A stretch of 64,000 bases of DNA from Zingiber officinale (taxonomy: Eukaryota; Streptophyta; Magnoliopsida; Zingiberales; Zingiberaceae): assembly GCF_018446385.1 (NCBI RefSeq), contig NC_055992.1, positions 19,066,877 through 19,130,876 on the forward strand, read 5' to 3'. The number at the start of each line of letters is the position of its first letter. Within the stretch, counting starts at the first letter, position 1. The notes under the pieces are model-generated. The model ran no database searches. It was not told the DNA's origin and saw nothing but the letters and a program-made list of their open reading frames with translations. The translations under genes and the position numbers were made by a program. Shown here one piece after another: positions 49,101 through 61,100 of the stretch.

Positions 49101-52100
49101 GGATAAGTAAAATTGTATAAGTTGTATCAAACGGTACAAAATGAGGCTTTACACGTTTGATAAAGTATCATATCAGAGTAGACACCTAAAGTCTTGTATA
49201 CATGGAGCTGTGCACCTTGTATATCCTCTCAACATCTAACTATCCCTTGCCAAAGAAACTACTATTTCGGGCCCTCCATACATAATGGATCATAGATGAC
49301 AAGGCTAGAGGACGTGCCTTTATCAAAGTCCTACTCCCACAGTAATGCTGCTCGAAGACTCGCATCGTCCATCGATAGGTTGACATCTCCTGGCGCATAT
49401 GAAGCCAATCTCTGATCCTTCGCCATAGCTACGTAATAGGGGGGCACCCGAAGAATAAGTGCTCCTGTGTCTTCACCAACTGACCACAAAAAGTGCACTA
49501 CAAGTAGTCCTGTCGATCTCTAGTGGGAAGTCAAGTCTACACCAACAACAAGAAAGTGATTGCATGTCTGGGCTGTATGTCTTCCATAGGTCCGAGCCCA
49601 CGACTTCTTAGGAGCAGGATGCTTGAAGAAGTCGTAAGCCCTAACCACCTCATCATCCTATGTAAGTCAATCTGCCAATCACTATCGAGTAGCCTCTAGT
49701 GATCATCAATGGGGAATCCGAACGGACTATATGCCACTCCCAAATGTTGATGTGAATCAAGTAGGTACGATGTACCCACTTGATCCAGAGTGCGTCCTTC
49801 TCTTGTCTACGCCACAATACCTTTGCTAGGATAGCTAAATTTCAGGCTCGCAAGTCCCCAACCTGCAATCGTCCTTCGGTTTACACATATCTCCCCAATT
49901 TGCCTTCGTCCTTTGGTTTACACACATCTGCCCATAATACAGGAGGATGTTTGGACGCCCAATGAAAGACCTACAAATACTATAGATGCGATCGACGATG
50001 CCTAGAGGTAAAGGTTGTACCTTGCCAGCGTAAGATAGCGTCTTCCGTGGCCCGACATTGATTCGACGGATCAAGGAATCCAGCAGGTGGGTGTAATATG
50101 ATATCCGAAGACGCACAACTATTGGAATCCCTAGATGTCGAAAAGGCATGGTGCCCTCTAGAAAGCCCATGATGGAGAGAAGCCTCAGCATCGTGTCGTC
50201 AACTCCCGGCAGTTAGATGCTCGATTTTAGGTGATTAACTTGAAGTCTAGCAGTCTCCCCAAAATCTTGCAAACATGTGGTCAAGGTCCCGACGGATGCA
50301 ACATTTCCTATGCTAAAAAGTAGCAAATCATCCTTATGTTTCCATCATAAGTTTGTTGTTTGTCGAACACAATTCATACTACATTGAGTGTTATCAAAGT
50401 CAACATTGACACTTGTTTTTCATGCTATGTTATATTTAACGGTGAAATTATTAAGTTGTGTTGAAGTTCCCTCTACCTTCATTTATTATCCATTGATTTA
50501 AAGTTATGTTTTACACCTTGTATTATATGATATTTATAAATAGTCCTTGTATTTACAATTAGGTCTTTGGTGTTTCTATTAATTCTAGCAGAAAGGTAGA
50601 ATGGGAACTCAATGTGTTACAAATAGGCTTAAATGATTAATGTGTAGGATCGAAAAACGCTAGAAGGGGGGGGGGATGAATAGCGCTCGTGACTAATTCG
50701 TTCGTTTTAAAAGAATTGAGTAAATGCAACGGAATAAGAACAATTAAAGAAAACAATGACACAAGTTGGTTTTATTTGGTTGGGAGCTTGTGACGACTCT
50801 TACTCCAAAACCCATACTTGTTGAGTGTTTACTTTGGGCAATTCACTATCAATCCGAAATATTACAAATTAAAGTACAATTAATTAAGTGTAGTAAAAGT
50901 ATACCAACAACTAAGAAATCTGGAATCGGAGCTTTAGGTTGTCAGAACAGTGTTATGACTTTGCCGGAATGTCTTTTGAGCAGCACACAACACACAGAAG
51001 AAGACTTGCAAAAATCTGATGTGTTTTTTTTGCCTCTACTCGAACCAGGCTTAAGTAAGCCATTGAGGGCGTCTCCAACCTCCATAGGAGGCGCCTTCAG
51101 CGGGGATACTTATCCCGATTTCGTAGTGTCGATAAGCTCCGTGGCGTCTGCTGCTTATCCACCCGAAGGCGCCTCTAAGCTCCATGAAGGGCACCCTCCA
51201 TCTAGCGTTCAAGGCGCCTTCCATCTCCTTGGAAGGCGCCTTCGCGTCTTGCTGCGCGAGGCTTTCGACCAAGGCACTCGAGGCACCTCCAAGCTCTATG
51301 GAGGGCGCATCGGGAACTGTTCATCCGAGGCTTTTAAGTCCTTTTCTCTCCCTGCAAGATGCGTTAGTCCAAAATACAAAACATATCTTGCAAAATAGAG
51401 TTAGCACAATAAAATATGAAATAATAAGTTATTTTAACAGTCTCCGGACTATCCTCACCTACTCCTCTCAAGAGAGTTTACCTGTTGCCAGACCGGTCCT
51501 CCAGACCGACTGAGCTTTTGCTCCGCGTCCGAGTCTTCAGGACTTTTCTGTTGGACGTCCGATTCCCGATCTGTCTAGTCTTCCACCTGGTTCGCGACCA
51601 CCTGGATTTTCACCTGGAGTCTCCAACTCTAGGATTTCGCCTAAATATTCTCGACACGCCAAGACTTTTTGCTTAGGGTTACCACCCCTTAGGTTTTTTA
51701 CCTGCTTAACCGCAACTAGGACTTTTGCCTAAACAACTTAGGACTTTTCCTGCAAGCTCAATCAACCTTGTTGATCACAAGACAATTTAACTTTGAACCT
51801 TTTGACATAATCAAAACACATGTTCGATCGTCTAGTGCTCCTTGCACCAACATAATGTACCACAACATTTACCATTTATTTTAAATTTAGTACATTTTTT
51901 TTTTAATTTTTTAAAATATAACACCATATTATTTTTGTTTCAAATATATCATAATTAATAATTCTTCCCATTGTTAAATTGGATGACATGTTGATGATGT
52001 GGTACAATGACATATTAAAAAATATTCATCATTGTCCTTGGATTCATTACATTATTGTACTAATAACAGGTTGTTCCCGAAAGAAACATGTTGTAGGGTC

Positions 52101-55100
52101 AGACCAGCAATGATCGCTACATCTCCATGAAAACTTGAGTATAGTGTTAAATATACAAGAGTTTTCACACCATACGTTGAATAAGAACAAATATTATAGG
52201 AAAATTAATTGTCTAATATTTGGAATATGGAGCCTAGGAACACTCATCGATAAAACAATAGAGGTAGTATACACGATGATGAGGAGAAGAATTTATTTGT
52301 TGTACATACAAGAGGTAAAATAGGTAGGAGAGAAGACAAAAATGCTAGGGAATTCTATTTTTAAGTTATGGTACACACGGGAAGGAGTAAAATAAAAAAA
52401 TGATTATTGTAGATAGTTCGCTAAAGGGTGAAGTATAAGAGTAGTTAGAAAGGAGGATAAGATTATAAGTCTAAAGATAGTGGTGACAAAAGAAACTATT
52501 AATGTAATTAGCTTATATGAGCTCAAGTAGTATTAGATGAATATACTAAATCTAGGCTTTGGGATGACCTAGATAAGATATTACAAAATATTTTATCAAA
52601 TGAAATGATTTTAATAGGAGGAGATCTAAATAGACATGTACGAGTGAAAAATGAGGAATATGATAAGGTGCATTAGGATTATAGGTTTGGAAAAAAGAAA
52701 TGAAGGAAAATTATTTTGGAATTTGCGATAACATATATGACTTTATACTAACTAATTCGTTTTTCTAAGAAAAGAGAACGTAACGTTTAAAAGTGAGAAT
52801 AATAAGTCATAAATTGACTTTCTTATGATTAGGAAGAATGATAGAAAATTTATAAAGATTGTAAGGTCATCTTTAGAGAAAACTTAGCTACCTAACATAG
52901 GTTAGTAATGTTCGATATACACCTCAAGCATAGTATCAATAGAAGGAAAATTTACACAACTCTTACAATTAAGTGGTAGAAGTTAAAGGATGAAAAATTA
53001 AACATATTTAGGGAGAGGATAAGAGTAAGGACGGATACAAGAATTAGAAGTGGACTAGGCTGATCCTAATTTGACCGAGTCTGTCAAAGACGTCGTAGAA
53101 GAGGTCCGAGTTCACTTAGCACGAGCATATTACCATCTTGCCTTTTCTTATATTTTATCAAATTTTATTTTTTTATCGAATGGATTTTTTTTTCATTATT
53201 TATGAAATTATTAAATTAATTTATCGGTAACGATATTTAATTTGTAGACGTTGAAAATTTGGGAGCCATGGCAGAAGGCCTGGCCATTGATGCCGGTGTT
53301 AGAGATCATGCCGCCAACAATGAGGTAGAGGTAGTTTATCCACGAGCACGACGCGAGGTCATGCTCGAGTGGATATATATATTTTTATTTTATTAGAACA
53401 AAAAAAAACAGAGTAATTGTTGGCTCTGCATTGTATTTAAGCTGATAAGAAGTTGCTGACACCAAATTGAAATGTACTTGTAGAAACATTTTGTCCTCAA
53501 CGATTGGTTGGATAGTAGATCTCCTCGATTCTGCTCCTGCCCATCCCAATTCCCTTTCTTTTCCATCGGATTGAATTGACTACTTCTCAATTCGTCGCTA
53601 TGTTGTTGGGTCTGAGGAAGAGAATAGCTGCTAGGCGCAAGAAGGAAATGGGGGAACAGATGAAGGCCCCTTCCCCTTCCAATCCTCCTCGAGGTATCTT
53701 CTTTTTCTTCCCTTTTGGTTTACTCTTTTGCCTTTGTCTTCGGTTCATGGCATTGGGCGATTTTGATAGATGCTGAGCAACGCGAGGATCAGGTGCCGCA
53801 CGAGAGGCGGATAGCAGTGCTGACATTTTCTTTTGCCCTAATTTTTTTTTGGTGCGGAGAACCAGAACCTTTATCCTCTAAAGAGTGGTTTGGATCTGAC
53901 ATTGCTGATAGTGCAGTGGAGAGCTCGAAGAACCTTAAAGATGAGTACTTGGTCGAGGAGGATGAGCTGGAGTTGGCTCCATCAGGAAAGGAAGTAGCTC
54001 TTTGGTCGAAAGATGAATCAACCGTTGAATTCGATGAAGTAGCTGAATCTGAGAAGGAAAACTCGAAACCTGCCGAGGAATCAACTATATCCGTCAACAA
54101 CTTGTAAATACGGAAGCAACACATGTTTTTTCTTTTCGTGTTGGACTTTCTTTTTTTCCCTTGGTACTTAAAAAAAAAAATGTGGAACCGCCACATCAAC
54201 AACCCCCTTAGAGCTGGTCCCACGGATATGGAGGGAGGTAAATATAGGTACACAACTGAAAGCGCATGGCCGGGACGCTAACCCCAGGTATTGACATCAT
54301 GAGGATCGAACATTGGACCTCTCGGCTATGAAACCATGCGTCCCCAGCTGTGCTACGCCCTTACTTGGTACTTAAGCATGGCTGGGCTATAGGACATCCC
54401 TTCTTAAGATCCGTCCTTGGGTAGGAGTATAAGTATTAGAAGAAATACACGACCACTCGAATATAATTTGGGATAAGATATGACGTTAAAGTTAAAAATA
54501 GTAGTCAAAAGTGCACTGTCAGTCAACGAGACGTGCACCACAAGTAAAGAATCTTGGTGTGGAATGAGAAAGAGTGAAGAAAAAATGAACAACCTATAAA
54601 ATATTATACACTTGTAATAAAGAGGAAAACTTAAAAAAATATAGCTAAGAAAGAGGCCAAGAAAGTAGTGAGTGAAGCTAAGAATAAAACTTTTGAACGC
54701 TTATATAAAAAATTGAATACAAAAGAAGGGGAAAGAGATATTTACAAAATAGCTAAAGCGAGAGAGATCTTATCCAAATAAAGATTGATGGAAGATGTAT
54801 TTTTATTAACTTTGTAATAAAGATTTAGGTGACCAACTTAACTTAGGTGGTTTAAGTATGTCAAATGAGTTTATCATAAAATTCAAACTTCAGAAGTAAA
54901 ATAAATTTTAAATGGGATGCAGAATGAAAATGTAGTTGGATTAGATGATATTTCGATAGAGGTATAAAAGTGTCTAGAGATAAGGTATTAAATAACTTAC
55001 AAGTTATTGAATTTGATATTGAAAATGAAAACAATACTTAAAGAATAAGAACTCTAGTTCCCTTATATAAGAACAAAAACGACGTATAAATTATGCAAAG

Positions 55101-58100
55101 TATAAGGGTATTAAACTAATACCATGAAACTTTGGGAAAAAGTAATAGAAAAAAACTAAGGAATGTAACCACGATAATCTAAAATCAATTTGAAATTATG
55201 CTTGGAAGGTCAATAATAGAAACTTACGCAACTAATTGAAAAGTATCGGGAATAAAAGTAAGACTTACACATGGTATTCGTTTACTTAGAAAAAAAAACT
55301 TATGATAGAGTTCTAAAAGAAATTATATGGAGAATTTTAGAAAAGAGAGGTGTTAGCATAATGTATATTGAACTAGTTAATAATATATATGAGGACGCTA
55401 TGACAAGAGTGAAGACTTCAAGCCGATTGATCGAAGCGTTTCCATCAAGGATCAGTTCTAAGTCTCTATCATTTTATTCTAATCTCAAGATATGGTACGG
55501 TGGTGTATTTTATTTGTAGATTGTTTTAGTAGATGAGATACATAAAAGATTAAATGCTAAACTCGAATTTTGACGGGAAATGCTAGAAGTGAACGATTTT
55601 ATACTTAGTAAAGACAAAATATATGAAATTTAAATTTAAAAATATTAGACGTAATGAGACAAATGTTAAGATATAAGATGACGAGTTATCTGTAAAACTT
55701 TAAGTATTTAAAATCATTTTTGTAAAAGGATGAAGAGATTGAGAGATGTCTTACATATATTTTTTGGATAAGTAAAAATTTAGTATAACCAAACCAAGAT
55801 CACAACAAATTATTGTAGGATCGATGACGTGCTAGAGGGGGGGGGGTGAATAACACTCGTGCCTAATTCGTTCGTTTCGGAAAACTCCGAATAACACAGT
55901 GGAATAAAGAAAAGAAACAAACACAATCGCTAATAGGTTTCTTTTACTTGGTTCGGAGTCTGTGACGACTCCTATTCTAAGGCCCGCGATCGTTGATCGC
56001 TTACGTTGGGAAATCACTAATAGCTCGGAAATTCTTTACAAGTAAACAATTACAAGTACAAAACTAAACAAAGCATACTGACAATATAAGGATGAGTAAA
56101 AGAGTCATCGATTGTCGGAGGAGCAGTTGAGCGTTGTTGAAGGGTTTCGGAGCAGCACATAGCGCAAGTAGCCTGATTTTTGGTGTCCCTGAAGTGCTGA
56201 TCGAGACCCCTTTTTATAGCCTCTTCAAACCTGATCCAGATCATTTGATCTTGGGATCAAGTTTTGACTCGACCCTGATCGGTTGACCGATCCCTAGGTT
56301 CGGTTGACCGAATTTACTGAATCCACTCGGCCTTCCGTCCAGATGTAGTCTCTCTAGATGAGCCTTGGTCCGATTGACCGATCCCTCCGTTCGGTCGACT
56401 GATCTGCTGATGGTCTTCGCCTTATCTGATCCGATCAACCTGGCTCGATCCGGTCACCGCTTATCCTCGGTTCGGTCGACCAATCCCGAGGTTCGGTCGA
56501 TCGATCCCTCGATCGAACCTGGTCTAATCTCTGGAAATCTGATTCTGTTGTACTCGGGTTCGATTGACCAATTCGGCCGTTTGGTCGACCGATCCGACCA
56601 TTCGGTCGACCGATAAGGCTAAGTCTGACCTTGCAAAACTTAATAGTTTCTTGTAAAACTGAGTTAGACAAATAGCAATTAATATGTAAATAAATAACTT
56701 GACAACTTTCGGGCTGTCCAATTCTGATTTCGGATTTCCTTCGGAAATCCTTAGTCGAACCAACACCTACTGTTCCCTCAGCGGGGAATGCGTCCTTACC
56801 TACTACTCTCAGAAGAAGTTAGCTGTTGCCAGATCAGTCCTCCAGACCGGCTGGACTTTTGCTCAGTGCCCGAGGCTTCAGGACTTTCTGCTGGACGTCC
56901 GCTCCACAACTCGTCCAGACTTCTACTTGGTCCGCGACTCACCAAGACTTTCCACCTAGGGTTACCACCCCTAGTACCTAGAGTTACCTCCCCCTAGGGT
57001 TTTCTATAACCTAGGGTTACCGCCCTCTAAGACCTAGGGTTATCTCTCTCTAGGGTTTTCCATAACCTAGGGTTACCATCCTCTAGGACCTAGGGTTACC
57101 TCCCCCTAGGGTTTTCCACTTGCCTAATCGCAGTTAGGACTTTCCATTACCTAGGGCTACCACCCCCTAGGACTTAGGGTTACCTCCCTCTAGGGTTTTC
57201 CACCTGTCTAGAATCGACTAAGACAACTTAGGACTTTCCTGCAATCTCAATCAGCCATGTTAGATCACAAGACAACTTAACTTTGGATCCTTTGACATAA
57301 TCAAAACTCAGATTCAATCGTCTGGTGCTTCCTGCATCAACAATTATTAGATGAGAGTAAACACCCAATGACCATTATACATAAAGTTGTACATTCTTGA
57401 AGATCCTCTCTATATCTAACTGACCCTCACCAAAGAAGCTACTGTTTCTATCCCTCTAAACAAAATGAATCATAGATGGTAAGGTAAGATGACGAGCTTT
57501 TGTCAACAATCGACTCCTACGATAGTCTCCCAAAGACTCTCATCATCTGTCGATAGGTGGACATCTTCTATCGCATATGAAGCATGTTTATGATACGTCA
57601 GCATAACTTCACAATAAGGGGGCATCTGAAGAAAATGTGCTCCTTTGTCTCTAGTATTCGTCTACAAACTGTCTCTAGTGGGCTAACCTCTAGAATGTGA
57701 CCACATGACTCAGTTGTAAGTAGTTCTTCCACACTATCTGGCCCATGACTTCTTAATAATATGCCTAAAAAAATAATATGCCTTAGCCACCTTGCCATCA
57801 TGCCGATCAAACCAATCTGCTAGCTTCTATCCAGCAGCCTCTGGTGACCTAGCAGTCGATAATATAAGATCCCTTATATGAAGCAGATGCTTGATCAGGA
57901 GAATCTTTGTGGGCCACCTCCTAAGTTCATAGAATACAAGAATGATGATTGAAATGGAGAAAAGTGTCAGGTGCTCTTTGTGATTGTAATGTAACTCTAA
58001 GATTTAAAGGAAAGTTTTATAAAATGACGGTTAGACCTGCTATGTCATATGAAGTAGAATGTTGGGCTATGACTCGAGCATGAGCAGAATATGAGAATTG

Positions 58101-61100
58101 TAGAGACGAAAATATTAAAGTGGATATGTGGACATATAAAAATGGATATATAAAAAATTGAAATATTAGAAAGTCGAGGTTGCACTTATTGAGGAAAACT
58201 TCGGTAAACATATTTAAGATGTTATGAACATGTACTGAGACGATCAATAAATGTTTGTTAGGCAATGTGAAATTATGACAAATGTGCACATCAAACGAGG
58301 AGGATATAGTAGGGGATAAAGTCCGATGTCGTAGAAGGATCCATAAAGTTGATCCCACCTAGTGGGATATGACTTAGTTGTTGTTGTTGCATTGTCCTTG
58401 AGGTTGTTCCCTTCACCATCTTTTTCCCAAGTCATAGTGTCTCCATCATCTTTTTCATTAGTGAGCAAAATCACTCATCTCCTATCAACACAATTCACAT
58501 CCTCACCCTTGTCCTTAGTGCCTCCGCATCTTTCCTTTATCCCCATTGATGGAGACACCTCCATGTAGATAGTGACTTAAGGAGGGCAATCGTCCTTGTG
58601 AATGTGGTGGCCAAATGCAATGCGGTTGAACTTCTAGAGCTTTTCTATGCTGCTGCTGAGGTTGTATTTGAGGATGTATTGTGCTGAGTTTGTATTTGAG
58701 GATGTATTTGACAAGGGAGAAGATGAGGTCATACTAGCGAGATGCAACTAGGATGTATGAGACAACAATGAGGATGCGTGAGAGAGCAAGGTTGATGCTT
58801 GTGGAATTGGTAGGGGAGAGTTAAGGTGGAGGTGTGAGGGAAAGAGGGAAGGGAGATTCAGGGAAGGGTGAAGGAGGGGAAGCAAGAGTGGACTGATAGG
58901 TTTGAGAAGAGGATATGGAGGGAGTGAAAGGAAGCATTGGAGGAAGTCATTTCCGTCGTAGGTGAGTGGAGGAAGGCAGGCGAACTATTAAAGAGGGATT
59001 GTAAGACAAGTGATTTGAGGGCATCAATGATGATTCCAAAACATTAACCTTGATCATCTCCACAATCCCACTTTGAGGGAGCTGAGGTTTCAAGGAGCTT
59101 TGGTTGGACTTGAATTGCCCTTGCTTCATCAAGCTCTCCAGCTTTCCAAGGAAGTTTGCGATGACTCAACACTTAGGCTTCTTGATCTTAATCTCGTTAA
59201 TCTGCTTCAATATGATCTCAAAGTTTGGCGATTCTAGCCGATGGAGGGTGGAGCTTTGTCAAGAGAGCATTCCTAAGTTCCATTAATTCTCAATCTCGAA
59301 AGACGTGGTGCTTGCATACAATGGGATCTTTGGGAACTCTTGTGGTAGGTGGGCTAGGGTTAGTGGTCGGCTTTGACTAGAGGGATTGCGAGCAAATAGG
59401 TTTAATTTGTATGCTAGTTTTTACAATATATATATATATATATACATGATAAAGTGCCACATCATTAATTTAATAGTGACATTGAACAAACTTTAAGCTG
59501 TGACGTATTTGAAGCAAAAATAACACAATATGCTATATTTGAAAAAAAAGTGTATGTGCTAAATTTAATTAAGTGGTAAATTCTGTGCTATATTAATTAA
59601 TTTACTCAAGAATCTTTTAACAACTTGGCTAGCTAACCCTCTAACTAATCATCTTCATTGGGTTACACATTGAAGTTTTGTCTTCACTTGGAGCATTAGA
59701 TTAGAGGCTATGTACATTGATGCTTGGTTGTTACTATGGATTGAAATACCCTTTCGTGTCGAGCGGTACAGATGGTTTTTACCATTCTGTCGGGGAGCGA
59801 AATTGACACAGTGCGCTCCCCAATTTCACGTTTGTCATCAGTGTGTCACATGCGCGGGTCGCGCGATAGAAGTTGGTTAGAGGTATCCTAGAGGTGTGGC
59901 GAAAAGCGTTGCGGGACGCTTTTGGTGGCGACGAAAGCGTCGCGGGATCGCTTCTGGTGGCATTGGAAGTGTCGCGGAATGTATCTGACATCGCCAGAAG
60001 CGTCGCAGGAGCCTCTGATGCCGCTAGAAGCGAATTAAAATTGCGATTTATTTAATTCAAACAATTCTCAATTTAAGTACGGTATTTTAAATAGACTTTT
60101 ATAAGCCCTAATTAAATTATCCCAATAAAATATAATAAAAATATATTTAAAATTTAAAAAGTTAATAAATTTTATTAATTGATATTTTGAAATTATTTTT
60201 ATTGTTTTAAATTTTATTTAAAAATTCTATTTTCTTAAAATTCAAATGAATCAAATTTATATTTTGATATTTTTTTATTATTTATTTTGTAATTTTTTTG
60301 TGTTTAATGTTTAATTGATATTTTAATATTTTTTTATTATTTTAAATATATATTATTTAAATTAATAATTAAATAAATAAATAGTTAATTTATATAATTA
60401 TTATATATAAAGGAACATCTTTTGAAGGGGAACTTTGACGCAACAGTAAAGTTGTTGCTTTGTGATCAAAAGGTCACGGTTCGAATCTTGGAAATAATAT
60501 CTTGGCAAAAGCAGGGTAAGACTGCGTACAGTGGATCTTTCCCCAGAACCCCGTATGGTGGGAGTTTCGTGCACCGGACTGTCTTTTTCTATAAACTAGT
60601 ATTTTTATATTAATTTATATAATTATGATTATTTAATTTGGTTGTTGGAGAGCTATATAGTTGACATAAGCAGAATGTTATGAGAACCAATACTTTCATC
60701 TGGTTCACGTCACTCCTTTTGGTATTGATAAGGTAACATATTATAATGCATCAATTTTAATTCGAGTTATTGCTAGATCAATTTTCTTTAAAAAAAATTA
60801 TATTTAATTGTTATTTCTAACGATATTAAGTTGTTTAATAATGGAGAACTTATATAAAATCAATATACAACTTATTTTCAAATTATACATAATATTTATC
60901 TAGTAATTACTATATATAAATAAAAAAAATACTAAAACCATATCGGCACGGCACAATATGATACCGAGACTATATCATTCGGGTTTGAGGCCGAAACCTC
61001 GGCATGGGTCGAAATTTTAAACCTTGGTTGTTACAATACAACTTCATTGGCCCTTTAAGAGCACTTGTTTGACAACTGTAGTCTCCATCTTCTTCTTCTA

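Larger units (their letters stand above)
55814..57342 (-). mobile_element. Copia solo LTR 2 in intron 8 (1529 bp)
   Basis: Minus strand TGTTGATGCAGGAAG (57342) to CGATCCTACA (55814), flanked by perfect ATTAT duplications (55809-55813 and 57343-57347). Same family as solo LTR 1. It differs by a 'cctagggttacc' minisatellite and by the type of palindrome upstream of the TATA box. Confidence 0.92.
55763..57945 (-). pseudogene. L1-type LINE fragment 2, split by a solo LTR
   Basis: The sequence outside the solo LTR (55763-55813 and 57343-57945) is similar to L1 fragment 1 at 49086-49700. Both share 'ttttggataagtaaaa', 'accctcaccaaagaa' and 'catcgataggt' type words. On the minus strand [12 protein letters not shown] (zinc-binding RT-associated domain) can be read. 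It is inserted in the plus-strand RTE LINE. Confidence 0.7.

Noticed and set aside
50766-51398. 210-residue plus-strand open frame
   Set aside because: Falls wholly inside a solo LTR with target duplications and covers its palindrome run.
56955-57195. Interstitial telomere repeat
   Set aside because: The unit is CCTAGGGTTACC, not TTTAGGG, and is confined to a solo LTR.
59104-59286. Possible gene fragment
   Set aside because: A 60-residue frame without recognised similarity or splice structure. Kept only as part of an unassigned region.
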